A DNA stretch of 64,000 nucleotides from Streptomyces sp. RerS4. Lineage in GTDB: Bacteria; Actinomycetota; Actinomycetes; Streptomycetales; Streptomycetaceae. Positions 37,707 through 45,171 of this stretch are shown here, piece after piece (within the stretch, counting starts at the first letter, position 1; each line of letters opens with the position of its first letter). The notes under the pieces are model-generated. The model was not told the DNA's origin. It saw only the letters and a program-made list of their open reading frames with translations, and did not search any database. The position numbers and the translations under genes are program-made. The DNA lies in assembly GCF_023515955.1 (NCBI RefSeq), contig NZ_CP097322.1, positions 5,256,501 through 5,320,500 of the forward strand, read 5' to 3'.

Positions 37707-38141
37707 CTATGGGTTGTTGTCGGTGGGCGCGGTGGACGTGGTGGACGTGGTGGGCGTCGTGGTCGGGAGGGCGGCTCGTTTCCAGGCCTGGAAGCCGCCC
37801 GTGAGGTCCGTCGCGTGGCGCAGGCCCAGGGTGTGGAGGGAGGCCGCCGCCAAGGTGGAGGCGTAGCCCTCGTCGCAGATCACCACCACCCGCAGGTCGT
37901 GGTGCGTGGCCTCGGGGATGCGGTGCGAGCCGCGGGGATCGAGGCGCCACTCCAGCTCGTTGCGCTCGATGACCACCGCGCCCGGGATGAGACCGTCGCG
38001 CTCCCGCAGCGCCTGGTAGCGGATGTCGACCAGCAGGGCCCCGCGCAGGAAGGCCTCGTACGCCTCGTGGGGTTCGATGCGGGTGTAGCCCTCGCGGATC
38101 CGTTCCAGCAGTTCGTCGATGCCGACGCCGGCGGCGCTCAC
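37707..38141 (-). CDS. Rhodanese-like domain protein
   Basis: 144 residues. A single rhodanese domain spans about residues 20-125: ALLVDIRY, IPGAVVIERNELEWRLDP, the active-site loop VVVICDEGYAS with catalytic C89, and DLTGGFQAWKRA. The tail is Thr/Pro-rich. The GTG start at 38141 overlaps the stop of cysteine dioxygenase (GTGA), so the two are translated together. A persulfide-handling partner for cysteine catabolism is a reasonable inference. The active-site loop CDEGYAS is six to seven residues long, the sulfurtransferase rather than phosphatase type. Confidence 0.92.
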   Translation of the reverse strand: MSAAGVGIDELLERIREGYTRIEPHEAYEAFLRGALLVDIRYQALRERDGLIPGAVVIERNELEWRLDPRGSHRIPEATHHDLRVVVICDEGYASTLAAASLHTLGLRHATDLTGGFQAWKRAALPTTTPTTSTTSTAPTDNNP

Positions 38142-38698
38142 TGCCAGTCCGCCGGGCGCTCGACGTGCTCCAGGGTGAGGACCGGGCCGCTGCGGCCGAA
38201 ACGGCGCATGAGGGGGAGCGGCGGGTAGTACGCGTGCACGGAGATCGCGTGCTCGGCGGGGGACTCGTTGAGGACCTCGTGGACGTGGTGTTCGCCGAAG
38301 GCGCGGCCGCTGCCCGCGCCGAGGCCGCGCGTACGGTCGACGTCGGGGGCCAGTTCCAGGGACTGCCAGCCTTCCGAGGGAAGGCGTACGGCCAGCGAGC
38401 GTTCGGTGAGCCGGCCGCGCGCGGTGGCGAACGCGCCGCGCGATTCGGCGTGGTCGTGCCAGCCGGTGCCGGTACCGGGCGGCCAGCCGATCAGCCAGGC
38501 CTCGCTGCCGCCGGGACCGTCCAGCCGGATCCAGGTGCGGCCCTCGGGGTCGAGGGGCAGGGAGTCCACGAGGGCGGGGTCGGCGGCGGTGCGCAGGGCG
38601 AAGTCGAGGAGTTCCGTCGCCGTGGGGGCCGTGGTGACTGTGGGGGCGTGTGTCGGGGCAGGGGCGTGCGGGGCGTGCGTCGATGCGGGCGCAGACAT
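38138..38698 (-). CDS. Cysteine dioxygenase (CDO type I)
   Basis: 186 residues. The cupin fold carries the metal-binding pair H81-x-H83 (GWHDHAES) and a downstream His cluster (H138/H140 in GEHHVHEV), as in bacterial CDO. Expected reaction: cysteine plus O2 to cysteine sulfinate with Fe(II). The first 25 residues are a His/Pro/Ala/Thr-rich tail. It overlaps the rhodanese gene and is preceded by a short ORF encoding a Cys-rich peptide 76 bases upstream. Thiol dioxygenases for 3-mercaptopropionate have a similar fold; the cysteine leader peptide argues for cysteine. Confidence 0.9.
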   Translation of the reverse strand: MSAPASTHAPHAPAPTHAPTVTTAPTATELLDFALRTAADPALVDSLPLDPEGRTWIRLDGPGGSEAWLIGWPPGTGTGWHDHAESRGAFATARGRLTERSLAVRLPSEGWQSLELAPDVDRTRGLGAGSGRAFGEHHVHEVLNESPAEHAISVHAYYPPLPLMRRFGRSGPVLTLEHVERPADWQ

Positions 38699-38774
38699 GG
38701 AGTTGACCGTCCTGGGGTTCGCGAAGGTGCGCGCGGGCCCGGAAGGGGCGCGGGGCGCGCGGAGGGAAGGCGAA

Positions 38775-38861
38775 TCAGCAGGAAGGGCGACACACGCAGC
38801 CCGCGTAGCGGAGCAGGTCCATATGGACCCTCCGCCACAGGCGTACGTCGTTGCCGGTCAT
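38775..38861 (-). CDS. Cysteine-rich leader peptide upstream of cysteine dioxygenase
   Basis: 28 residues, start ATG 38861, ending in C22-V-C24-R-P-S-C28 directly before TGA. The internal stretch RLWRRVHMDLLRYAG followed by a Cys cluster is the pattern of short putative leader peptides that streptomycetes carry before sulfur-metabolism genes. The stop lies 76 bases before the dioxygenase ATG. A promoter-like pair ends seven bases before the ATG, so the mRNA may be leaderless. The segment between it and the dioxygenase can form an imperfect GC hairpin (CGCGCG...CGCGCG). Ribosome stalling or passage at the Cys codons probably sets downstream expression. Confidence 0.75.
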   Translation of the reverse strand: MTGNDVRLWRRVHMDLLRYAGCVCRPSC

Positions 38862-38868
38862 GTCGGTG

Positions 38869-38897
38869 AGTGAAGCACGAGTCACGATGAGCGTCAA
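38869..38897 (-). promoter_or_regulatory. Putative promoter of the leader-dioxygenase-rhodanese transcript
   Basis: Minus strand TTGACG (38897-38892), 17-base spacer, TTCACT (38874-38869), then seven bases to the leader ATG. The -35 overlaps the last codon and stop of the upstream flavin monooxygenase gene. The -10 matches poorly (3 of 6). Confidence 0.5.
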
Positions 38898-40492
38898 TCG
38901 ATCACCGCTGTGGGCGTGGTGGAGGGCGTGGCCGCCGCATCGGGTGCGCCGGCCGGGTCGGGTGCGCCGGCCCGGACCGCGTCCGCCGCCTCGTAGAGTT
39001 CCGCCGGCCGTACCCCGGCGAAGGTGGCGGCCAGATGCCCGTCGGGCCGTACGAGGAGCACGGTGTGTGCGGGGGCCCCCGGGTAGTCGTCGGCCACCAG
39101 CAGCTCGGCGGGGACCGGCAGGGCGGTGACCGCCGCCGCGAGCCGGGGCATCAGCCCGGCGCCCATCCAGTGCCGCCGGTCCCACACGCCGGTGCCCGGG
39201 GCGACGAGCAGCACCAGCAGCCGGCCCCGGCCCAGCAGGTCGCGCAGCGGAACCGTGGATCCGTCGGGCGCCGTCACGGGGACGTTCGCCACCGGCCCGC
39301 CCGGCGCCGTGGCCGTCGGGACCTCGCGTACGGCGACCGGCGGCGCGTACACCGGCTCGGCGCCGAGCGGCCCCCGCCCGAGGTGCCCGTCGGTGAGCAG
39401 GGCCTCGGCGGAACGGGCCGACCCGGGCAGCAGCGTGCGCAGGCCGGTGCCGCCGCGCAGGGCGGGCATGGCCTGGTCGGCGGCGCGCAGCCGGGCGGCC
39501 ACGGCGGTGCGGCGTTCGTCCTCGTAGCTGTCGAGCAGGGCTTCCGAGGCACCTTGGTGTCGGTCCAGGGCCAGCTTCCAGGCGAGGTTCTCCGCGTCGC
39601 GCAGTCCCTCCTCGACGCCCTGGGTGCCGAGCGCGCCCAGCAGGTGCGCGGCGTCCCCGGCGAGGAAGACCCGGCCGTCGCGCCAGCGCCGGGCGAGGCG
39701 GTGGTGCAGGGTGTGTACGCCGGTGTCGATGAGGTCGTACGGGGGCGTGGTGCCGCCGCACCACCCCGCCAGGGTGTCGCGGATGAGCGTGACGAGCGCG
39801 TCGGGGGTGACGAGGTCCCCGCGCGCCGGCAGCAGCCAGTCCAGGCGCCACACCCCGTCGGGGAGCGGCCGGGCGGTGATCTCCGACGGGCCCGAGGGCG
39901 GGTTGCGGTGCAGCAACGCCTCGCCGGGCCACGGCAGTTCGGCGCGCAGGGCGGCCACGGCGTGGCGTTCCACGGCGGTCCGGCCCGGGAAGCGGATGCC
40001 GAGGAGCTTGCGCACGGTGGAGCGGGCCCCGTCGCAGCCGACCAGGTGGCTGCCGCGCCACCAGGTGCCGGCGGAGCCCCGGGTGCGCGCGGTGACGCCG
40101 CGCCCGTCCTGCTCCAGGGAGTCCAGCTTGCAGTCGGTGACCAGCCGGACCAGCGGGTTCGCGGCGGCGGCGTCGCGCAGCCCGCGCGTGAGGGCGTGCT
40201 GCGGCAGGTGCAGCGGCGCGGGCCGGTCCTCGAAGGTGACGCGGCCCGTCTCCTGGCGACGCCTCAGGGTGCGCCAGGCGGCGTAGGGCGCGCCCTCGTC
40301 GCGCGGGGTCGTGCAGCCGAGCCGGTGGGCCATGGCCGCCGTGTCGGCGTGCAGGACGACGGAACGGGCGGGCCGGGGCTCCTCCTTGCCGGGCCCCTCG
40401 TCGAGCAGGACGCTGGGCACGCCGTGGCCGGCCAGGGCGAGGGCCATGGACAGCCCGACGGGACCCGCGCCGACGACGATCACCGGGTCCAT
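38894..40492 (-). CDS. FAD-dependent aromatic monooxygenase
   Basis: 532 residues from ATG 40492, preceded by GGGAG at eight bases; an upstream in-frame ATG (40537) lacks SD. FAD motif GAGPVGLSMALALAGHG at residue 8, DG motif near 165 (LVGCDGARSTVRKLLG), and GD motif FLAGDAAHLLGALGTQGVEEGLRDAENLAWKL near 285. The C-terminal 130 residues resemble the thioredoxin-like tail of PHBH-type phenol hydroxylases. It hydroxylates an unidentified aromatic substrate with NAD(P)H and O2. The palindrome TGTGATCACA lies 24 bases upstream of the ATG. No pathway partner is adjacent. Confidence 0.9.
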   Translation of the reverse strand: MDPVIVVGAGPVGLSMALALAGHGVPSVLLDEGPGKEEPRPARSVVLHADTAAMAHRLGCTTPRDEGAPYAAWRTLRRRQETGRVTFEDRPAPLHLPQHALTRGLRDAAAANPLVRLVTDCKLDSLEQDGRGVTARTRGSAGTWWRGSHLVGCDGARSTVRKLLGIRFPGRTAVERHAVAALRAELPWPGEALLHRNPPSGPSEITARPLPDGVWRLDWLLPARGDLVTPDALVTLIRDTLAGWCGGTTPPYDLIDTGVHTLHHRLARRWRDGRVFLAGDAAHLLGALGTQGVEEGLRDAENLAWKLALDRHQGASEALLDSYEDERRTAVAARLRAADQAMPALRGGTGLRTLLPGSARSAEALLTDGHLGRGPLGAEPVYAPPVAVREVPTATAPGGPVANVPVTAPDGSTVPLRDLLGRGRLLVLLVAPGTGVWDRRHWMGAGLMPRLAAAVTALPVPAELLVADDYPGAPAHTVLLVRPDGHLAATFAGVRPAELYEAADAVRAGAPDPAGAPDAAATPSTTPTAVID

Positions 40493-40515
40493 GATGCGGC
40501 TCCCGATGTCCGGTA

Positions 40516-40525
40516 TGTGATCACA
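40516..40525. promoter_or_regulatory. Palindrome TGTGATCACA upstream of the monooxygenase
   Basis: A perfect 10-bp palindrome 24 bases before the monooxygenase start. A related TGTGATCAC lies upstream of the lipoprotein at 21174-21182. It is compatible with a GntR-, Crp- or BldD-like operator; no regulator can be assigned from this window. Confidence 0.45.
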
Positions 40526-40585
40526 GAACGTATGCAACCCACTGAAGGTGCCCGCGTCAAGTGACCCCCGGTCCGTCCAACGCCG

Positions 40586-40618
40586 TGTGGTGCGGCGGAT
40601 GAGTTCCGCCGCACCACA
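40586..40618 (-). terminator. Terminator of the gluABCD operon
   Basis: TGTGGTGCGGCGG (40586-40598) pairs perfectly over 13 bp with CCGCCGCACCACA (40606-40618) across a 7-nt loop, 79 bases downstream of the gluD stop. Confidence 0.82.
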
Positions 40619-40696
40619 GGTGTCACGCCAGTGTACTGACCGTGCGTCAGGCCCTCCGCCGTGGGGGAGCCGTGTCCGCGGGGTCTCAGGCCGGGA

Positions 40697-41584
40697 TCAA
40701 GGAGCCTTGCCCACGCCGACCGCGCCGCCCGCGTCGACCTCGGCCACATCGCCGGCGACGACCGCGCCCGTGCCCTTCTTCGACTTCCTCAGCCGGCCCT
40801 CCATCCAGGAGGCGAAGGTGGTGAGGGCGAAGTTCACGAGCACGTACAGCAGGGCGATCACGACCAGTGTCGGGATGGTGTTGCTGTAGTTCGCCGAGAT
40901 CTGCCGGTTCATCGACAGCAGGTCGCCGTACCCGAGCAGGGCACCCGCCAGGGCCGTGTCCTTGAGGATCACGACGAGCTGGCTGACCAGGGCGGGGAGC
41001 ATGGCGGTGACGGCCTGCGGGATCAGGACGTAGACCATGGTCTGGCCCTTGCGCATACCGATCGCCTTCGCCGCGTCGGTCTGCCCGCGGGGCAGCGACT
41101 CGATGCCGGCCCGGACGATCTCGGCGATGACGGAGGCGTTGTAGAGGACCAGGCCGGTGATCGCCGCGTACAGCGGGCGGATGTCCGAACTGACCGCACC
41201 GACGAACAGGGCGCTGCCGAACACCATCAGGATCAGGACCGGGATCGCGCGGAAGAACTCCACGACCACGCCGACCGGTATCCGCACCCAGGCGTGGTCG
41301 GACAGGCGTCCCATGCCGAAGAGCGCGCCGAGCGGGAGGGCGATCACCATGGCGATGAGGCCCGCCTTGAGGGTCTCCCCGAGGCCCGGCAGCAGGAAGG
41401 TCGTCCAGATGTTGGCGTCCTCGACGAACGGGGTCCACTTGTCCGCGTCGAGCTGGTTCTTCTCCGCCATCTTGGCCAGCACCCACCAGAGGCCCAGGCC
41501 GAGGACGACCAGGAACACCGCGGTGTAGAGCAGGTTGCGCGCCTTGGCCTTGGGGCCCGGCGCGTCGTACAGCACGGAGGTCAT
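40697..41584 (-). CDS. gluD: Glutamate ABC transporter permease GluD
   Basis: 295 residues with an N-terminal membrane segment (about 20-40) and a BPD-type permease core of about five segments. EAA-type loop: NASVIAEIVRAGIESLPRGQTDAAKAIGMRKGQTMVYV. The tail is Lys/Ala/Gly-rich. ATG 41584 overlaps the gluC stop (ATGA). Last gene of the gluABCD order; with GluC it forms the membrane channel of a His/Glu/Gln-type amino-acid importer. Confidence 0.95.
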   Translation of the reverse strand: MTSVLYDAPGPKAKARNLLYTAVFLVVLGLGLWWVLAKMAEKNQLDADKWTPFVEDANIWTTFLLPGLGETLKAGLIAMVIALPLGALFGMGRLSDHAWVRIPVGVVVEFFRAIPVLILMVFGSALFVGAVSSDIRPLYAAITGLVLYNASVIAEIVRAGIESLPRGQTDAAKAIGMRKGQTMVYVLIPQAVTAMLPALVSQLVVILKDTALAGALLGYGDLLSMNRQISANYSNTIPTLVVIALLYVLVNFALTTFASWMEGRLRKSKKGTGAVVAGDVAEVDAGGAVGVGKAP

Positions 41585-42255
41585 CGCTTCACCGCCACTC
41601 GCTTGGCCACCCAGCCCAGGAGCAGGCCGGTCGGCAGGGTCAGCAGGACGAAGCCGAGGGCGATGACCCCGAAGACGGCGTAGAGCGCGTCCGCTTCGTT
41701 CTCGATCATTTCCTTCATCAGCAGGGCCGCTTCGGCCACACCGATGGCCGCCGCCACCGTCGTGTTCTTGGTGAGGGCGATGAGGACGTTGGCCAGCGGT
41801 GCGATGACCGCCCGGAACGCCTGGGGCAGCACGATCAGGGTGAGCACCTGGAAGAAGCTCAGTCCGAGCGCACGGGCCGCCTCCGCCTGGCCGACCGGCA
41901 CCGTGTTGATGCCGGAGCGGATCGCTTCGCACACGAAGGTGCCGGTGTACGCCGCGAGGCCCAGGACCGCGAGCCGGAAGCCGATCTCCTTGAAGGTGCT
42001 GCCGCCGAGCGCGATGCCCAGCGTCTGGTTCAGGCCCAGCGAGCAGCCGATGATCAGCACGGTGAGCGGGATGTTGCGCACGATGTTGACGTACGCGGTG
42101 CCGAACCCCCGCATCAGCGGGACCGGGCTGACCCGCATCCCGGCCAGGGCGAGGCCCCAGACCAGTGCCCCGGCCGCCGAGTAGAGGGTGAGCTGAACCG
42201 TCACCCAGAAGGCTCCGAGCAGGTCGTACTGCCCGGAAGTAAGAAAGTCGAACAC
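41581..42255 (-). CDS. gluC: Glutamate ABC transporter permease GluC
   Basis: 224 residues, five membrane segments. EAA loop: GTFVCEAIRSGINTVPVGQAEAARALGLSFFQVLTLIVLP. GTG 42255 is 83 bases after the gluB stop. It pairs with GluD in the polar amino-acid permease family. The conserved order A-B-C-D supports glutamate specificity, known for this operon in Streptomyces and Corynebacterium. Confidence 0.95.
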   Translation of the reverse strand: MFDFLTSGQYDLLGAFWVTVQLTLYSAAGALVWGLALAGMRVSPVPLMRGFGTAYVNIVRNIPLTVLIIGCSLGLNQTLGIALGGSTFKEIGFRLAVLGLAAYTGTFVCEAIRSGINTVPVGQAEAARALGLSFFQVLTLIVLPQAFRAVIAPLANVLIALTKNTTVAAAIGVAEAALLMKEMIENEADALYAVFGVIALGFVLLTLPTGLLLGWVAKRVAVKR

Positions 42256-42338
42256 GTTGCCCTGCGCTCTCCCCAGGATGGCCGGTGAGGCGCGCCGCCG
42301 CCCGTCACAGGCGGGCGGCGACGCCCCTCACCGATGAA

Positions 42339-43193
42339 TCAGCTGCCTTCGGTGATCTGCGGGGCAGGCTCGGCCTTGTAGCCGGCGGGACCGAGGTTCG
42401 CGTCCACCGCCTTCTGCCAGGAACCGTCCTCGACCATCTTCTTGAGGGCGGCGTTGACCTTCGTCTGGAGGTCCTTGTCGCCCTTCTTGAGGCCGATGCC
42501 GTAGGGCTCGTCGCTCAGCTTCAGGCCGGTCAGCTTGAACTTGCCCTTGTTCTTCTCCTGCGCGGCGTAACCCGCGAGGATCGAGTTGTCCGTGGTCAGC
42601 GCGTCGATGGACTTGTTCTCCAGGCCCGTCAGGCACTCGGAGTAGCCGGGAAGCTGCTGCAGGTCGGCCTCGGGGGCCAGCTTGGTCTTGATGTTCTGCG
42701 CCGAGGTGGAGCCGGTGACGGAGCAGAGCTTCTTCTTGTTGAGGTCCTCGGCCTTGGTGATCGAGGTGTCGTCGGCGCGGACCAGCAGGTCCTGGTGGGC
42801 CAGGAAGTACGGGCCGGCGAAGTCGACCTTCGCCTTGCGCTTGTCGTTGATCGTGTACGTCGCGACGACCAGCTTCACGTCACCGTTGGAGATCAGGTTC
42901 TCGCGCTCGGCGCTGACGGCCTGCTTGAACTCGATCTGGTCCGGCTGGTAGCCGAGCTCCTTGGCGACGTACGTCGCGACGTCGACGTCGAAGCCCGTGT
43001 ACTTGCCCTCCGGGGTCTTCAGGCCCAGACCCGGCTGGTCGAACTTGATGCCGATGACGATCTTGTCCTTCGCGCCGCCGGACGGGCCCGCGTCACTGCC
43101 GGCGGAGCTGTCCTTCGAGCCGCCGCAGGCGGTCGCGGTCAGGGAGAGGACGACGGCCGCGGCGACGGCCGCACCGGCCTTGAAAACCTTCAT
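42339..43193 (-). CDS. gluB: Glutamate-binding lipoprotein GluB
   Basis: 284 residues. The signal peptide ends in the lipobox LTATAC (lipidated Cys near residue 23). The periplasmic-binding-protein-3 domain has IKFDQPGLGL, GFDVDVATYVAKELG, ANLxx-equivalent AERENLISNGDVKLVVATYTI and VTGSTSAQNI. It delivers glutamate to GluCD at the outer face of the membrane. It is the second gene of the operon, 98 bases after gluA, with a palindrome in that gap. Confidence 0.95.
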   Translation of the reverse strand: MKVFKAGAAVAAAVVLSLTATACGGSKDSSAGSDAGPSGGAKDKIVIGIKFDQPGLGLKTPEGKYTGFDVDVATYVAKELGYQPDQIEFKQAVSAERENLISNGDVKLVVATYTINDKRKAKVDFAGPYFLAHQDLLVRADDTSITKAEDLNKKKLCSVTGSTSAQNIKTKLAPEADLQQLPGYSECLTGLENKSIDALTTDNSILAGYAAQEKNKGKFKLTGLKLSDEPYGIGLKKGDKDLQTKVNAALKKMVEDGSWQKAVDANLGPAGYKAEPAPQITEGS

Positions 43194-43238
43194 GGTGAAC
43201 TTCCCTCGGGTGAGACGTTGTTGAGCGACGAGCGGGGC

Positions 43239-43254
43239 CCGTCGCGCGCGACGG
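43239..43254. promoter_or_regulatory. Palindrome in the gluA-gluB gap
   Basis: CCGTCGCGCGCGACGG is a perfect 16-base palindrome 37 bases after the gluA stop. It can form a 6-7 bp hairpin and could stabilise or partly terminate the gluA transcript so that the binding protein is made at a different level from the ATPase. Confidence 0.4.
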
Positions 43255-43291
43255 CGTGCTCTGTCGACCGGATCACTACCAGACGAGAGCG

Positions 43292-44077
43292 TCAGTGGTG
43301 CAGGATCTTCGACAGGAAGTCCTTGGCACGGTCACTGCGCGGGTTGCTGAAGAACTGCTCGGGCGTGGCCTGTTCGACGATCTTCCCGTCGGCCATGAAG
43401 ACGACCCGGTTCGCCGCCGAACGGGCGAAGCCCATCTCGTGCGTGACGACGACCATCGTCATGCCCTCCGAGGCGAGCTGCTGCATGACCTCCAGCACCT
43501 CGTTGATCATCTCCGGGTCCAGCGCCGAGGTGGGCTCGTCGAAGAGCATCACCTTCGGGTCCATCGCCAGCGCGCGGGCGATCGCCACGCGCTGCTGCTG
43601 GCCTCCGGACAGCTGCGCCGGGTACTTGTCGGCCTGCGAGCCGACCCCCACCCGGTCCAGCAGCGACTTCGCCTTCTCCATGGCCGCCGCCTGGTCCGTC
43701 TTGCGGACCTTCAGCTGACCCAGCATGACGTTCTGCAGCACCGTCTTGTGCGCGAACAGGTTGAAGGACTGGAAGACCATGCCCACGTCGGCGCGCAGCC
43801 GGGCCAGTTCCCTGCCCTCCGAGGGGAGCGCCTTCCCGTCGACCGTGATGGTCCCCGAGTCGATCGTCTCCAGCCTGTTGATCGTCCGGCACAGCGTGGA
43901 CTTGCCCGATCCCGAAGGACCGATCACCACGACGACCTCACCGCGGGCAATGCTCAGATCGATGTCCTGAAGCACGTGCAGCGCGCCGAAGTGCTTGTTG
44001 ACGTTGCTCAGTACGACCAGGCCGTCCGCGGCACCGGCCGCGTCCTGCACGTCCTTGGTCACTGATACTCCGCTCAT
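43292..44077 (-). CDS. gluA: Glutamate ABC transporter ATP-binding protein GluA
   Basis: 261 residues. Walker A GPSGSGKST, Q-loop VFQSFNLF, signature LSGGQQQR, Walker B VMLFDEPTSALDP and switch His in VVTHEMG. The first gene of the importer operon. ATG 44077 and GTG 44062 (after GGAG at seven bases) are both possible starts. The 350-nt region upstream is shared with gluR and contains a 10-bp inverted repeat close to the gluA start. Confidence 0.95.
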   Translation of the reverse strand: MSGVSVTKDVQDAAGAADGLVVLSNVNKHFGALHVLQDIDLSIARGEVVVVIGPSGSGKSTLCRTINRLETIDSGTITVDGKALPSEGRELARLRADVGMVFQSFNLFAHKTVLQNVMLGQLKVRKTDQAAAMEKAKSLLDRVGVGSQADKYPAQLSGGQQQRVAIARALAMDPKVMLFDEPTSALDPEMINEVLEVMQQLASEGMTMVVVTHEMGFARSAANRVVFMADGKIVEQATPEQFFSNPRSDRAKDFLSKILHH

Positions 44078-44113
44078 CGGCTTCTTGCTCCGTCCTCCGT
44101 CGGTTGGGAGGAA

Positions 44114-44145
44114 TGTAGTGACGAGATCCGCACACCGTCACCACA
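44114..44145. promoter_or_regulatory. Inverted repeat overlapping the gluA promoter
   Basis: TGTAGTGACG (44114-44123) and CGTCACCACA (44136-44145) match as an inverted repeat in 9 of 10 positions, with 12 bases between, so half-sites are two helical turns apart. On the minus strand GTGACG could be a -35 and TACATT (18 bases on) a -10 for gluA, so a bound protein would block or modulate it. GluR is the obvious candidate. Confidence 0.55.
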
Positions 44146-44363
44146 TCTGAGGGAGAATTGAGCATAACGATACGGCCTCGACCCGATACGCTCCGTGCGC
44201 GGTCCCCGGCTGGTGCACGATGTACGCGTACCGGGTGCGTAACGGATGACTCGCCGGGCCGGAACCCCCCTTGACGTGGCACTCTCCATGGGCGTGGATG
44301 CAGGGTGGCCCGTGGTGGGCCGCGTTCCGTGGGCTCTGCCCACCTCCCGGTGCCGCGAAACAG

Positions 44364-44393
44364 TCCGGCGCCGGGAAAATCCGGCGCCGGGAA
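44364..44393 (+). repeat. Direct repeat in the gluR leader
   Basis: TCCGGCGCCGGGAA occurs twice, 16 bases apart, each containing the palindrome CCGGCGCCGG. It ends 34 bases before the gluR start and may be a binding site or leader hairpins. Confidence 0.6.
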
Positions 44394-44427
44394 TCGGGAA
44401 ATCAGGAAAACAGGAAAGGGGACCGCC

Positions 44428-45159
44428 GTGAGACTGCTGCTCGTCGAGGACGACGACCACGTCGCCGCCGCGTTGTCCGCGATCCTCGCGCGGCACGGCT
44501 TCCGGGTGACGCACGCCCGCAGCGGCGAGGAAGCCCTCCAGGCGCTACTGCCGGCCGACGCCCCGCCCCACGTCTCCCCCTACGGGGTGATCCTGCTCGA
44601 CCTCGGTCTGCCCGACCAGGACGGCTACGAGGTCTGCGGCAAGATCCGCAAGCGCACCAGCACGCCCGTCATCATGGTCACGGCCCGCGGCGACGTCCGT
44701 TCGCGCATCCACGGCCTGAACATGGGCGCCGACGACTACGTCGTCAAGCCCTACGACACCGGCGAACTCCTCGCCCGCATCCACGCCGTCGCCCGGCGCA
44801 CCGGACCCGCGCCCGAGGAGGCCGGCGGCCCCGGCTCCGGCAACGGCGCCACCGCCCCGGCCCTCGTGCGCCTCGGCCCCGTCAGCATCGAACTGCCCAC
44901 CCGCCGCGTCAGCGTGCACGGCAAGGACGTCCAGCTCACCCGCAAGGAGTTCGACCTGCTGGCCCTGCTCGCCCAGCGGCCCGGCGTCGTCTTCCGCCGC
45001 GAACAGATCATCAGCGAGGTCTGGCGCACCAGCTGGGAGGGCACCGGCCGCACCCTTGAGGTGCACGTCGCCTCCCTGCGCTCCAAGCTGGGCATGCCCG
45101 CCCTCATCGAGACCGTCCGCGGGGTGGGCTACCGGCTCGTCACCCCGGCCGCGCCCTAG
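44428..45159 (+). CDS. gluR: OmpR-family response regulator GluR
   Basis: 243 residues from GTG 44428, preceded by GGAAAGGGG. Receiver: D8/D9, phospho-acceptor D58 (LLDLGLPDQDG), T85, K107 (VVKPYD). A Pro/Gly linker leads to a winged helix (about 145-238: LTRKEFDLLALLAQRPGVV, TLEVHVASLRSKLG, IETVRGVGYRL). Position divergent from gluABCD and followed by a kinase matches the GluR-GluK system that I recall sensing glutamate and controlling glutamate uptake in S. coelicolor. Confidence 0.92.
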   Translation: MRLLLVEDDDHVAAALSAILARHGFRVTHARSGEEALQALLPADAPPHVSPYGVILLDLGLPDQDGYEVCGKIRKRTSTPVIMVTARGDVRSRIHGLNMGADDYVVKPYDTGELLARIHAVARRTGPAPEEAGGPGSGNGATAPALVRLGPVSIELPTRRVSVHGKDVQLTRKEFDLLALLAQRPGVVFRREQIISEVWRTSWEGTGRTLEVHVASLRSKLGMPALIETVRGVGYRLVTPAAP

Positions 45160-45171
45160 CGGGGAGCCGTC

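Larger units (their letters stand above)
44078..44427. promoter_or_regulatory. Divergent gluA/gluR intergenic region
   Basis: The only gene-free stretch over 300 bases outside the rRNA. It contains the inverted repeat and gluA-side promoter at 44114-44145, a TTGACG/GTGGAT pair with 17-base spacing pointing to gluR (44271-44299), and two copies of TCCGGCGCCGGGAA (44364-44377 and 44380-44393) just before the gluR ribosome-binding region. The middle (44150-44265) shows nothing I can interpret. Confidence 0.6.
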
